Shown: piece by piece, positions 23,123 through 32,635 of the stretch
How positions within the stretch are numbered: the first letter of the stretch is position 1
How the letters are laid out: the number at the start of each line of letters is the position of its first letter
Assembly (NCBI RefSeq): GCF_000499385.1
Contig: NW_013653198.1
Coordinates: 1 to 37,500 of the forward strand
Source: Eimeria necatrix
Lineage: Eukaryota > Apicomplexa > Conoidasida > Eucoccidiorida > Eimeriidae
Reading direction: 5' to 3'
Length of the DNA: 37,500 nt
Notes under the pieces: model-generated
Databases searched by the model: none
Told to the model about the DNA's origin: nothing
What the model saw: the letters and a program-made list of their open reading frames with translations, nothing else
Position numbers and translations under genes: made by a program

Positions 23123-24970
23123 ATGTCCAGTACCCCCTTCGGCCTGTCGTCTCAGCGAGTAAGCCACCGCCCACTCACCAGTCCTCAGGCTTACTTACCT
23201 CCACTTTTTCTTCATCTTTATTATTTTAACATCATATTTAGAGAAATTTAAAAGAAGAAGATTCAAATTTATTGGGGAACGGCCACAGGACACCCCAGTC
23301 GCCAATCCACACTTCCTCCCATAGCCCCGACACAGGGAGGTCTGGTCAAAGTGAATGTCTAATCAATATATATATAAATTGGCAAACTAATTGAATTAAA
23401 TAAGCATCTAAAAGTGCTCAAAAACAGTTTTGAAAGTAAATTTTGATCTCTTTCCAATTCTTAACCCCCCCTTCACCCGCTGTGACTGCCTCCGAGACAC
23501 GCGAAAAAGGACTTCTTCTGGGCTTGTGTGCATTCGTTGAAGCAGTTGATAGAAATTTCCGAGGACAATCATAAAACAATTTGAAATTAAATTCAAGTAA
23601 TCATCGCTGGAAGCAGAGGGAAAGCTAATGCATGCGAATTCCCATTAAGTTTCGTTTGTGAAACGCAGCGACAAGAACTGCGAGTGGCTTTTCATGCTTT
23701 CGACAAAGACAAAACGGGAAAGTTGGATGTCTCCGAAATGAAGTACCTTTTGAAGTCCATCGGAGTCTGTCTTTCAAGAAGAGAGCAGAAGGCCTTGGAG
23801 GCAGGCGAGTGGCGAACTCGATGCAACTTTTGTTCCTTTAAACTGTTCCATCTTCTGATTGCGAGTTAATTTAGTTTGTTTGTTTCGTTTTATTCTTTCA
23901 TAACTCCACTATTTTAGTTCATTTTAGCTTCCCCGTCTCCGTTTTTTCCCCTTTATCCCCCTTTATTCTCGCCTTGCAAGCCAGGAACTTCTCGGACTTC
24001 ACCAACGCAGGTTTCCTGACTTTTTGTGATTTATTTTCTGTTTTAATTCTCCAGAATACGCAGATCGAGGCGAGTTCGACTACGAAGACCTCTTGACCAT
24101 TGGTCAAGTGGTCTACAACGATGTGGCCATCGAAAGAGCCCTCGTTTTGGCTCTCCGCAAATTAACGCCTCCAGGCGCTAAGTCCGTGCCCAGGGCAGTT
24201 CTGCGGGACATGCTGCTAAACTTAGGTGTGTTTTTCTTTTTTATATTTTTCTTTTTATTTTATATTTTTCTCCCGAGTTTTCATTTCTGGCAGCTTAAAG
24301 TTTTGCTAAGTGGATAAGTCCTCAGTTGCTTGCCGTTGTTTGCGTGGCGATTTGTTGCTCTGTGGATATCTATCCCCTTTTCTCCATTTTCTGGTTTTGT
24401 GATTTCGTTTTATTTGTTCATTATTTAACTCTTTTGTCCATTATTTAACTCTTTTGTTGGACATTTTGAAACTTTTCTGCTTCTTATTCGTAGCACGGGA
24501 AGAAAGAGTGCATCTCCAGTGTATCGACACCAGCGACGCCTGACACATGTCTTTATTTTCTCTTCTGTCTCTTCATTTTATTTAAATAGACAACTTCTCT
24601 TGTGTGACTGCCTCAGCATTTTCATTATTTCTGTTTCAGCAGCAGCTTTTTATTTATTTAAAAAAGCACTCCACGCAAACATGCAGCTGCTGCACACCAC
24701 TTGTGAGCAACATGTCTTTTTCTGTAGATTTCCCCCTCCTAGTTCGGCAAATAAAGTTTTATTTCTTTGAACTTTTATTTTTTGTTTCTCATCTTGCTGC
24801 CAGGTATGGGGGTTAAGCTCACAGAAGAACAAGTGGACATGTTTTTAGACATTTGCTGCAGCGAAGACGGCAAGCGCAGCGACCAAATAAAGATTGCCAC
24901 TTTTATATACAGGTCAGCAGGAAAAGATCGAAAAGAAAGATCTGAATGGACAAAAATAAACAAAAAATGA
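23123..24970 (+). CDS. EF-hand calcium-binding protein, centrin/calmodulin-like, four exons
   Basis: Exons are 23123-23158, 23669-23804, 24055-24225 and 24804-24970, giving 169 residues, the size of a centrin. Exon 1 (MSSTPFGLSSQR) starts at an ATG and ends CGA/GTAAGC in phase 0. EF-hand 1 is canonical: loop DKDKTGKLDVSE at residues 24-35 has Asp, Asp, Thr, Gly, Asp and Glu at the ligand positions. The following hands are degenerate (YADRGEFDYEDLL; TPPGAKSVPRAVL; CSEDGKRSDQI), so perhaps one Ca2+ binds. Intron 2 is a GC-AG intron. The end is uncertain: the frame runs to TGA at 24970, but AG/GTCAGC at 24912/24913 could splice onward. It could be a divergent centrin or another calmodulin-superfamily protein of the cytoskeleton. 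Confidence 0.78.
23805..24054 (+). other. GC-AG intron of the EF-hand gene
   Basis: The exon ends GAGGCAG and is followed by GCGAGT; the acceptor is TTTTAATTCTCCAG. Joining in phase 1 gives LEAEYADRGEFDYEDLL, a plausible EF-hand 2. The nearest GT donor (GTGGCG at 23809) would shift the frame and break the domain. Confidence 0.65.
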
Positions 24971-25030
24971 AAAGTAATTCGCAAAGTTATTCAGGGTGGC
25001 TTTTGAGGGGCTTTCACGGGCCAGAGTTCA

Positions 25031-25044
25031 GGTGTACGTACACC
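25031..25044. repeat. GGTGTACGTACACC palindrome downstream of the EF-hand gene
   Basis: Perfect copy in the context TTCAGGTGTACGTACACCTG, so the palindrome extends to CAGGTGT...ACACCTG. It is 118 bp after the possible donor at 24913. Confidence 0.8.
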
Positions 25045-25304
25045 TGGCGAAACGTGCGCACAGTCTGTTTGCTTCTCAGGGTGCTGCGTGACTGAAGAAA
25101 TAAAAGAATTTGAATTATTAATATTTATCCAAACTGCAAACAGCAGCAGATTGGAATTCCTATCTCAGTAGGCCAGCAGCAGACTTTAGGCACTTTGTCT
25201 CACTGCGGCTTTTTATTTTTTTGTAACTGTTTTAAAAACAATCCTTTCTGGCCCCACAGAGGGCTGGCGAGCTCTGGCCTCTTTCAGCATGGAAGCTGAA
25301 AATG

Positions 25305-25460
25305 CAGCTAGCTAGCTAGCTAGCTAGCTAGCTAGCTAGCTAGCTAGCTAGCCAGCTAGCTGGCCAGCTAGCTACTGGCGGAGCTACTTGGCTAGCCAGG
25401 CGAGCCTAGGGTGCTAGCTAGCTAGCTAGCTAGCTAGCTAGCTAGCTAGCTAGCTAGCTA
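25305..25460. repeat. TAGC tetranucleotide array, block 1
   Basis: Two nearly pure runs of self-complementary TAGC (about 25305-25375 and 25413-25460) are separated by a diverged segment containing GGCTAGCCAGG. TAGC runs contain TAG in every frame on both strands, so they cannot be coding. Confidence 0.95.
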
Positions 25461-25684
25461 AGGAGTGCCACTTTAGGCCTATTGCGTTCCCTTTGAGAAA
25501 GGGAGAAAAGGATTTCTTTGGAGAACTTTTTCAAAAGTCAAATCAAAAAAAGAAGTCACTTCCAACTGTCTTTAGAAACAAATCGAATTTTAGTTTTTGG
25601 TTTTTGCAGCAGCCTCAGCCGGCCAGCAGCAACTGCAGAAAACACAGACTCGAAGTCCCACTGCATGCAGATAACGCATGCATG

Positions 25685-25687
<3 letters not shown>

Positions 25688-25773
<86 letters not shown>

Positions 25774-25988
25774 GTATGTATATATATACCTATAATATAT
25801 ATATATGTAAATATATATATATATACGTATACACTTATATATACTACATATATGTATATATTGCATATTAGCTCTTTATGTACTTGTCTATATACATACA
25901 TATATATATATATATTAGGCATATTAGTTCTTTATGTATTTGTATATATATATATTATATATATTATATATATATATATTATATATAT

Positions 25989-26021
<33 letters not shown>
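25688..26021. repeat. TA microsatellite and degenerate TA-rich array
   Basis: A pure (TA)n run of about 75 bp (25688-25760) continues as interrupted TATATA with ATATACATATA and internal duplications such as ATTAGCTCTTTATGTACTTG versus ATTAGTTCTTTATGTATTTG about 58 bp later. The tyrosine/isoleucine open frames over it are repeat artefacts. Confidence 0.95.
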
Positions 26022-26091
26022 GGAGCTCCGAAGCCTCATAAAGAGAAGTCGGCGGAGTGGGCGCTGTAGTATAAGGAGACCTGCATCGGCT

Positions 26092-26125
<34 letters not shown>

Positions 26126-26292
26126 ACAGCCAAAGGGGCGAAGTGAGCAGCAGCAGCAGCAGCAGCACACAGGACTCTAAATAAAAAGCTGCTGCAGATA
26201 ATAAAAGTGAAAACGAAGCTGCTGCAGTGCAGCGCTGAGTCGCAGCGCTGGGGGGAGAAGTTGCTTCTCATTAGCGACAAGAAAGCAAGCTG

Positions 26293-26527
26293 GATAGCTA
26301 GCTAGCAAGCCAGCTAGCTAGCTACATAGCTAACTAGCTACATAGCTAGCTAGCTAGCTAGCTACATAGCTAGTTAGCTTGCTAGCTAGCTAGCCAGCTA
26401 GCTAGCTAGCTACATAGCTAGTTAGCTTGCTAGGTAGCTACATAGCTTGCTAGCTTGATAGCTAGCAATCCAGCTGGCTCGCTAGCTAGCTGACCAGGTG
26501 GCTAGCTAGCTAGCTAGCTAGCTAGCC
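26293..26527. repeat. TAGC array, block 2
   Basis: About 235 bp of TAGC repeats with recurring interruptions such as CTACATAGC and GTTAGCTTGC, indicating higher-order duplication. It bounds the 3' end of the minus-strand low-complexity gene; that frame meets TAG in this array if spliced as proposed. Confidence 0.93.
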
Positions 26528-26558
26528 AGACCCCAGCTATATGTGTAATAGAGAAGGG

Positions 26559-26987
26559 CTAAATACATATTTGAAATTGTTGGAAGTGCATCACCGCAGA
26601 AGAGCAAAGACTGCGAATTTGCAGGACACAAAAAAGAAGAAAGGGAGAAAAAAAGAAAGAAGAAAGAAGAAATTGAAAAGAAGAAAAGAAAAGAAAGAAA
26701 AAAGAAGAAATTGAAAAGAAAAAAAAAGAAAAAGGAGGAAAAACTTGAAAAGGAAAATAAAGAAGAAAGAAGAAATGGAAGAGAAGAAAGGAAGGAAGAA
26801 AGAAGAAAATGAAAAAAAGAAAATAAAAGAAAAAAGAAGAAAATAAAAAAAAGAAAAAGAAAAAAGAAAATCTCACCGAGGCAAAGACGGCGCTGGCAGC
26901 AAGGCTCTGGAGGCTGCAGAGCTTCTCAGGGGGCCCCACAGCTGCTGCTGCATGCAACTCCAAGGGGCCCCCAGCAGCAGGGGGCCC

Positions 26988-27028
<41 letters not shown>

Positions 27029-27169
27029 AGCCCGCAGGGGCCCCCCGGCGTGACCAGTGGTCCACTGAGTGGTCCACTGCTGCTGCTGCTCCGAGGCCTT
27101 CTTTTCCTTTCTTTCCCCTTCTTGCCAAATCCCTCATCACTGCAGACACATAAGAGGCCCCCAAAAGCT

Positions 27170-27211
<42 letters not shown>

Positions 27212-28103
27212 GGCTTCTTCGGCTTCGCTCCTGCACCCTCCACCGCCTCTCTCGACTCCGAGCCCTGCGGGGGCCCCCGGGGGCCCCCCTTCTCTGCTTG
27301 CTGCTGCTGCTGAGACTTTTTATTTTTGTGAGTTTTAATTCAGAGTTTTTGAGAGAAAAGTGGCAACTTGAGGTGTCTATACACCCCAGACTCGACGCCG
27401 ATTTGCTGCTGCTGCTGCTGCTCTTCAGTTCCTCCAGACTGCAGCTCGAATCCTGCGGCTCTTGATATTCTTGGCCCAGCAGCAGCGGCAGCTGCTGCTG
27501 CTCCTGCTGCAGCGGCAGCAGCAGCTGCTGCAGCTGCTGCTCCTGCTGCAGCTGCTGCCGCTCCTCTTGCAGCGGCAGCAGCAGCTGCTGCAGCCGCTGC
27601 TCCTGCTGCAGCTGCTGCCGCTTCCCTTGCAGCGGCAGTAACTGCTGCAGCTGTTGTTCCTGCTGCAGCTGTTGCCGCTTGTCGTGCAGCGGCAGCAGCA
27701 ACTGCTGCAGCTGCTGCTCCTGCTGCAGCTGCTGCAGCTGCTGCAGCTGCTGCCGCTGCTGCCGCTCCTCTTGTAGCGGCAACAGCATCTGCTGCAGCTG
27801 CTCATCGTGCTGCAGCTGCTGCAGCTCCTCTTGCAGCGGCAGCAGCATCTGCTGCAGCTGCTCGTCGTGCTGCAGCTGCTGCAGCTCCTCTTGCAGCGGC
27901 ATGAGCCACTGCTGCAGCTGTCGCTCCTGCTGCAGCAGCTGCTGCTGATCTCTCTGCTGCTGCTGCTTGCTGCAGTTACTAGACTCTGCTTTTTCTCTTC
28001 TTCCTGGTGGCCTCCACCTGGAATATTTTTGCCTCATAAGAGAGGCAAGAGGAATGCCTTTAGGCGCTGCTGGCGGCCTCTTGCTGCTGCTGCTGCACCT
28101 CCG

Positions 28104-28143
<40 letters not shown>

Positions 28144-28290
28144 TGGTTGCTGCTCTTGTGGAATGAGGCCTTGCTGCTCTGGCCGGCCGACAGCAGCAGT
28201 TGTTCGGACTTGTGGTCCACTGGTCCTCTTGCTGCTGCAGCGTGGGCAGCCACAGCTGGAGTGCTTACATATCGCCACAGTTTGCTGCTC

Positions 28291-28345
<55 letters not shown>

Positions 28346-29071
28346 CTTTCAGGTGTCTGTACACCCCAGCTACTTCAAGCTTCCGGTGATCCAAAGGCTG
28401 AATGAGTTTCTCACTTTCTTCTTTTTCTTCACTTTGCAATTTTAGACCTGGCAGCAGCAGTGGTCCTTCCGCTGCTGCTGCTGCAGCTTCTGCTGCAGCT
28501 TCTGCTGCAGCAACTGCTGCAGTTTCTGCTGCAGCTTCTGCTGCAGCGTCTGCCACAGCTTCTGCCGCAGCTGCTGCAGCTTCTGCTGCAGCTTCTGCTG
28601 CAGCTTCTGCTCCAACTTCTGTTGCAGCTTCTGCTCCAACTTCTGTTGCAACTGCTGCTGCAGCTTCTGCTGCAGCTTCTGGCGCAGCTGCTGCTGCAGC
28701 TTCGGCTCCAGTTTCTGCTGCAGCATCTGCTGCAGCTTCTGCTGCAGCTGCTGCTGCAGCATCTGCTGCAGCATCTGCTGCAGCTTCTGGTGCAGCAGCT
28801 GCTGCAGCTTCTGCTGAAGCGTCTGCTGAAGCTTCTGCTGCAGCTTCTGCTGAAGCTTCTGCTGGAGCTTCTTCTGCAGCTTCTGCCGCAGTTTCTGCTG
28901 CAGTTTCTGCTGCAGATTCTGCTGCTGCTCCTGCTGCTGCTGCTCCTGCTGCTGCTGCTCCTGCTGCTGCTGCTGCAGACGGAGGCAACTGGAAATCCTC
29001 TGAATGGCGGCTGCAGCTTCTTATCAAAGGCAGCAGAGAGCCCGCTGCTGCCTTGCTTGTATCTACCGTGA

Positions 29072-29105
<34 letters not shown>

Positions 29106-29422
29106 GCTGAACTCAGCAGCTGCTGCAGCAGCAGCAACAGGAGAGACAGAAGCAGCAGTTAATCTGATGTCCCTCAAGCTTTTGTTTGGTGGGCTGGCGA
29201 AGGCTGTGCTGCTCTCCAGGTGTAGAGACACCTGGACCCCACAGTCTCTTGTTGAAGCCTTGGGCTTGCTGCTGCTGCTGCTGCTGCTCTGGCTGCAGCA
29301 GTGGCTGCTGCTGCTGCTGCTGCTGTGACTGCTGCTGCTGCTGCTAATGGGGCTGCTCCTGCAAACAGCAAGTTCTTCCCAGCTGCTGGGTGCAGCAGCT
29401 TCTGTGGCTGCTTTCGGTGCTT

Positions 29423-29462
<40 letters not shown>

Positions 29463-29618
29463 CTGCCGCCCCAGCAGCTGCCCTTCTTCCCGCTGCTGCT
29501 GCTGCTGCTGCTGCTGCCCTTGCTGCAGTGTATAGACACTCTCGCCGTCTTCACTGCCAGGTGATGAGTCCCTCATGAGGCACCAGCGCATTTCACGAAA
29601 GGTCCAGTGCTGCAGCAG

Positions 29619-29666
<48 letters not shown>

Positions 29667-29810
29667 TTTCAAGCCATCCATGTCTATGCTGCTGGCATGC
29701 TTTCGACCCAGGCTGCTGCTGTTGCTGCTCTCTCTGCTGCTGCTGCTCGTGCTGCTGCCCCATCGTAGCGGAGAAGTCCGCAGCCCCCAGCGACTATAGG
29801 CGATGTGTGC

Positions 29811-29865
<55 letters not shown>

Positions 29866-30282
29866 GTTTCCGCGATGCTGCGGCCAGCTTTCTTGCTAGC
29901 TCGAATTCTCGCTAGCAGCCCGGCTGCTGCTGTAGCTGCTGCTGCTGCTGCTGCTGCGTCTGTCGTAGGCGACTGGTGTGGCACTGCAGCAGCAGCAGCA
30001 GCAGCAGCAGCAAATCGTTGCTGCAGAGCCTGCAGCTGCTGCGTCTCTTGGGTCTTTTGTGTGTCTCTCGAGTTTTGCTTCTCTCTCCATTTCTGCTGCC
30101 GCTGCTGCCGCTGCCGCTGCAGCTGCTGCTGCAGCAGCTGCTGCAGCGGGGCGCTATTCAGCCGCTGCTGCACCTCCACTAGAGACTCATGCTGCTGCCT
30201 TGCTGCTGCGCCTTCTGCTGCAGCAGGAGAAGACACGGTCTGCCTCCCTCTGCTGCTGCTGCGGTTGCTGCTGCTGCTCTTG

Positions 30283-30328
<46 letters not shown>

Positions 30329-30604
30329 GCCTGTTTGAATCTACAGGAATGCTGCGAGAGGACCTTTTCCTTAGTCGCATGCTGAGGGACAAATGCCTTC
30401 TCGGGTGTCTTTGCCGGAGGCTCCCAAGCCGTCGCCCTTGGTGCAGCAGCACCTGCTGCTGCTGCTGCTGCTGCAGCTGCTGCTGCTGCTGCTGCTGCTG
30501 CTTTGATGCATGACTAGAAGCTGCAGCGCCTGTGAGCTCTTGGGGGGAGCTTTTATGGGCTCGCTTGCGGCCAGTGAAGAACGCAGCGTCCATCTGTGGA
30601 TGGG

Positions 30605-30650
<46 letters not shown>

Positions 30651-30777
30651 GGAGAAGCAGCAAAGGCTGCAGCCGCTGCTGCTGCTTCGCTGCAGCAGTG
30701 CTCCGCTTCGGGGGGTGCGGCACTGTTTGCTGCGCAGGGGGCAGCAGAGGGAGAAGTATGAGAGGGATCTATTCTCC

Positions 30778-30830
<53 letters not shown>

Positions 30831-30896
30831 TGCTTTTCCTTTTGCTCTGCTGCTGACTATTTGTTTCTTCCCCCGGGACTTCCTACTTGTAGACAA
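26559..30896 (-). CDS. Giant low-complexity (Ala/Gln/Ser) protein, unrecognised
   Basis: One open frame of 1,445 codons on the minus strand. It begins at a TTG, not ATG, right after possible acceptors (ACAAG or ACAAGTAG near 30883-30888), so the first exon is missing. The body alternates poly-Ala, poly-Gln and poly-Ser with short unique parts (KSSPQELTG, SNAPLQQ-type joins, STAFASPPNKSLRDIRL). A Glu/Ala-rich block lies at about 28960-28450 and a Leu/Gln repeat (LQQLLLPLQEERQQLQQEQ-like, about seven copies) at 27940-27470. TCG/GTGAGA at 26877/26876 is a good donor; the rest of the frame (Phe-rich) is then an intron, with a terminal exon near 26610. Candidate internal introns exist. CAG repeats are nearly stop-free, so parts may be non-coding. 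Function unknown; homopolymeric repeats are typical of Eimeria proteins. Confidence 0.55.
26611..26876 (-). other. Putative intron with a 240-base polypyrimidine tract
   Basis: After donor GTGAGA the minus strand is almost uninterrupted C/T for about 240 bases, then TTTGTGTCCTGCAAATTCGCAG. Splicing in phase 0 to 26610 adds SLLFCGDALPTISNMYLALL and a stop in the TAGC array. Read unspliced it gives an implausible Phe-rich tail. Confidence 0.45.
27372..27385. repeat. GGTGT-N4-ACACC inverted repeat (CTAT core)
   Basis: GGTGTCTATACACC, inside the low-complexity gene. On the minus strand it provides GTGTAT, the start of a possible 75-bp intron ending AAAAGTCTCAG at 27310. Confidence 0.7.
28352..28365. 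repeat. GGTGT-N4-ACACC inverted repeat (CTGT core)
   Basis: GGTGTCTGTACACC directly beside a (CTG)17-type run, inside the low-complexity gene, read there as GVYRHL. Confidence 0.7.
29219..29232. repeat. GGTGT-N4-ACACC inverted repeat (AGAG core)
   Basis: GGTGTAGAGACACC, embedded in CCAGGTGT...ACACCTGG. On the minus strand CCAG/GTGTCT could open a 108-bp intron ending TTGCTGCTGCTGCAG at 29124, with TTAAC and a pyrimidine tract before it. Confidence 0.7.
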
Positions 30897-31089
30897 AAAC
30901 TTGAAAATAATATTTTATTTCATTTCAATTGTTTTTGTTTTCGAAAAAGAAAATAAAGTTGAAGACAAAAGAAGTGATCGGGTGGGAGGTGGTGATGGTG
31001 GTGGGGTTGCTGCTGCCTGCCAGCAGCAAAATTCAAAATAATAAAACTCCGCAAAGTTGCAAATAAATATTTAAAATAAATAAAATAAA

Positions 31090-31190
31090 TGAAATAAATA
31101 AAAACAAAAAAAAAGTCTTTTTGAACTTTCCTTCAAGTTCATTGATTTGCTGCAGGGCTTTCTGCATGCGTCGGCGCAGCCCCAGAATTC
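31090..31190 (-). CDS. Possible coiled-coil exon upstream of the low-complexity gene
   Basis: The minus strand reads GILGLRRRMQKALQQINELE then GKFKK, an amphipathic, coding-like segment in otherwise AT-rich DNA. The ATG in MQKALQQ could be a start codon. It lies 200 bp upstream of the open part of the low-complexity gene and may be its missing 5' exon, but no good donor is visible (only GTTCAA). Confidence 0.3.
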
Positions 31191-31313
31191 CGAATTGAAA
31201 TAAAGATTGAAATTCAGTTTTGTGGCATTAAATCTTTTTTTTAATTTATTTTGTTTTTAAATATCTTTTAATTTCCCTTTGGCTGCGCTTAACTGCAGCA
31301 GTTCGCGTTCGCG

Positions 31314-31314
<1 letters not shown>

Positions 31315-31370
<56 letters not shown>
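31315..31370. repeat. Pure CTG run, about 18-19 units
   Basis: Among the longest uninterrupted trinucleotide runs in the window. On the minus strand (CAG) it is followed by ACGCGAACGCGAACTGCTGC, which may be coding, but no exon could be set. Confidence 0.95.
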
Positions 31371-31546
31371 ATGCGCTGAACAGGAGTGGCTCTGTGTCTT
31401 TGTGTGCATAAATACAGCTGCAGAAATGTCTTTTAAAAGGCAAATAAATATTAAATAAATATTTTTATTTATATAAATATTAAATATGCATTTTTATTTA
31501 TTTATATTTACCCAAACAAGCTCATAGAAAGGCATATTGAGGCAGA

Positions 31547-31859
31547 GTCACTGCTGCAGCAGCGAGCTCCGGAGGGGTTGTTCTGCAGAGTTGCTGCTGC
31601 ATCTCTTTTTGCTGCTGCAGCAGCAGCAGCAAAAAGAGGTGCAGCAGCAACGCCGCAGAGCAGCAGCAAGCTGCTGCTTGCTGCTGCGGCAGCAGCAAGC
31701 AGCAGCAGCTCTTTTATTTGCTGCTGCCAACAGCCGCAGTTCCTTCTGAGTCGTGCTGCACTTGTTACGGCTGCTGCTGCTGCAGCAGCAGCAGCAAAAA
31801 GAGAAGCAGCAGCAACTCTGCAGAACAACCCCTCCGGAGCTCACTGCTGCAGCAGTGAC
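31547..31859. repeat. 313-bp foldback element with arms of about 85 bp
   Basis: The left arm (31547-31630, starting GTCACTGCTGCAGCAGCGAG) and right arm (31771-31859) are reverse complements with few mismatches, including the non-CAG part CTCCGGAGGGGTTGTTCTGC. The 140-bp centre has its own smaller hairpins. The two strands therefore encode nearly the same peptide (MFCRVAAASLF...). No target-site duplication is seen, so a transposon origin is not shown. Confidence 0.85.
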
Positions 31860-31906
31860 ATGCATTTCATTTTTTGTTTTCCCCCTCCAGGAAATAGAGC
31901 TGCTGC

Positions 31907-31920
31907 GGTGTACGTACACT
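31907..31920. repeat. GGTGTACGTACACT, near-perfect palindrome copy
   Basis: Lies 48 bp beyond the foldback element, between CTGCTGC and CTGCTGCAGCAGG. Confidence 0.75.
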
Positions 31921-31981
31921 CTGCTGCAGCAGGCTCTACACCGCGAGTGGAAGCTGAAACAAAAAAGAAGAAAACAGATTT

Positions 31982-32133
31982 ATTTCATGAAAAGAATATA
32001 TTATATAAATAAATACAATTATAAATTACTTTACATTATTTATTTTTTAAATAGATTTCATGAAAAGAATATATTATATTATTCAATAAACATAATTATA
32101 TATTATTTTACATTATTTATTTTTTAAATAGAT
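31982..32133. repeat. 73-bp tandem duplication, AT-rich
   Basis: ATTTCATGAAAAGAATATAT starts at 31982 and again at 32055; both units end in TTACATTATTTATTTTTTAA followed by ATAGAT. The second copy runs directly into the hairpin at 32134. Confidence 0.85.
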
Positions 32134-32191
32134 CTACAGTGCGCAGATTGTGAATCTTGAAATCTCAAGATTCACAAACTGCGCACTGTAG
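32134..32191. repeat. 58-bp near-perfect hairpin
   Basis: The arms CTACAGTGCGCAG-A-TTGTGAATCTTGA and TCAAGATTCACAA-A-CTGCGCACTGTAG pair along 27 bp with one A-A mismatch around a four-base loop (AATC). Unlike other inverted repeats here it contains no trinucleotide or TAGC repeat. Confidence 0.9.
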
Positions 32192-32193
32192 TG

Positions 32194-32328
32194 TTAGCTA
32201 GCTAGCTAGCTAACTAACTAGCTAACTAACTAGCCAATTAGCTAGCTAGCCAGTTAGCTAGCTAGCTAGAGAGGTAGTTAGCTAGCTAGCGAGTTGGCTA
32301 GCTAGCCACCTCGCTAGCTAGCTAGCAT
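32194..32328. repeat. TAGC array, block 3
   Basis: Starts two bases after the hairpin. TAGC units are broken by TAACTAAC, GCCAATTAGC and GCCACCTCGC. Confidence 0.93.
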
Positions 32329-32574
32329 TTAATTCAACTTTGGGTCCTTTTTGGCTTTCGCTGCATTTGATTATCTTCCAAAGACTAAATAGAACTTGGA
32401 GTTTTAATTTTGTTTGAAAAGAAAAAAGCAAATGCAAAAAAGAATTAATTCCAAATTCTTTGCTTCTTTTTGCATGCATTGTGAGCCTTTTGCTGCTCCT
32501 TTGCTGCTCCTCAGCAGCAACAGACTTCACGTGAAAAAGAAAAAAACAAAAACACAAAAGCCAAATGACAGAAA

Positions 32575-32576
<2 letters not shown>

Positions 32577-32629
<53 letters not shown>
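32577..32629. repeat. Pure CTG run, about 17 units
   Basis: Immediately downstream (minus-strand sense) of the stop of the Gly/Ala/Pro-rich gene, so non-coding for that gene or part of a further exon. Confidence 0.95.
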
Positions 32630-32630
<1 letters not shown>

Positions 32631-32635
32631 CAGGT

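Noticed and set aside
25678..26184. Tyr/Ile-rich frame over the TA array
   Set aside because: Product of the microsatellite; TA repeats are stop-free in TAT/ATA reading.
28402..29328. Plus-strand 308-codon Ala/Ser frame
   Set aside because: Antisense shadow of the Glu/Ala block; openness is explained by the repeat having no stop codon in any frame.
30894..30896. Start codon of the low-complexity gene at 30896
   Set aside because: The codon is TTG next to possible acceptors, so it is an exon edge rather than a start.
31547..31859. Transposon with terminal inverted repeats
   Set aside because: No target-site duplication and no transposase; kept only as a foldback.
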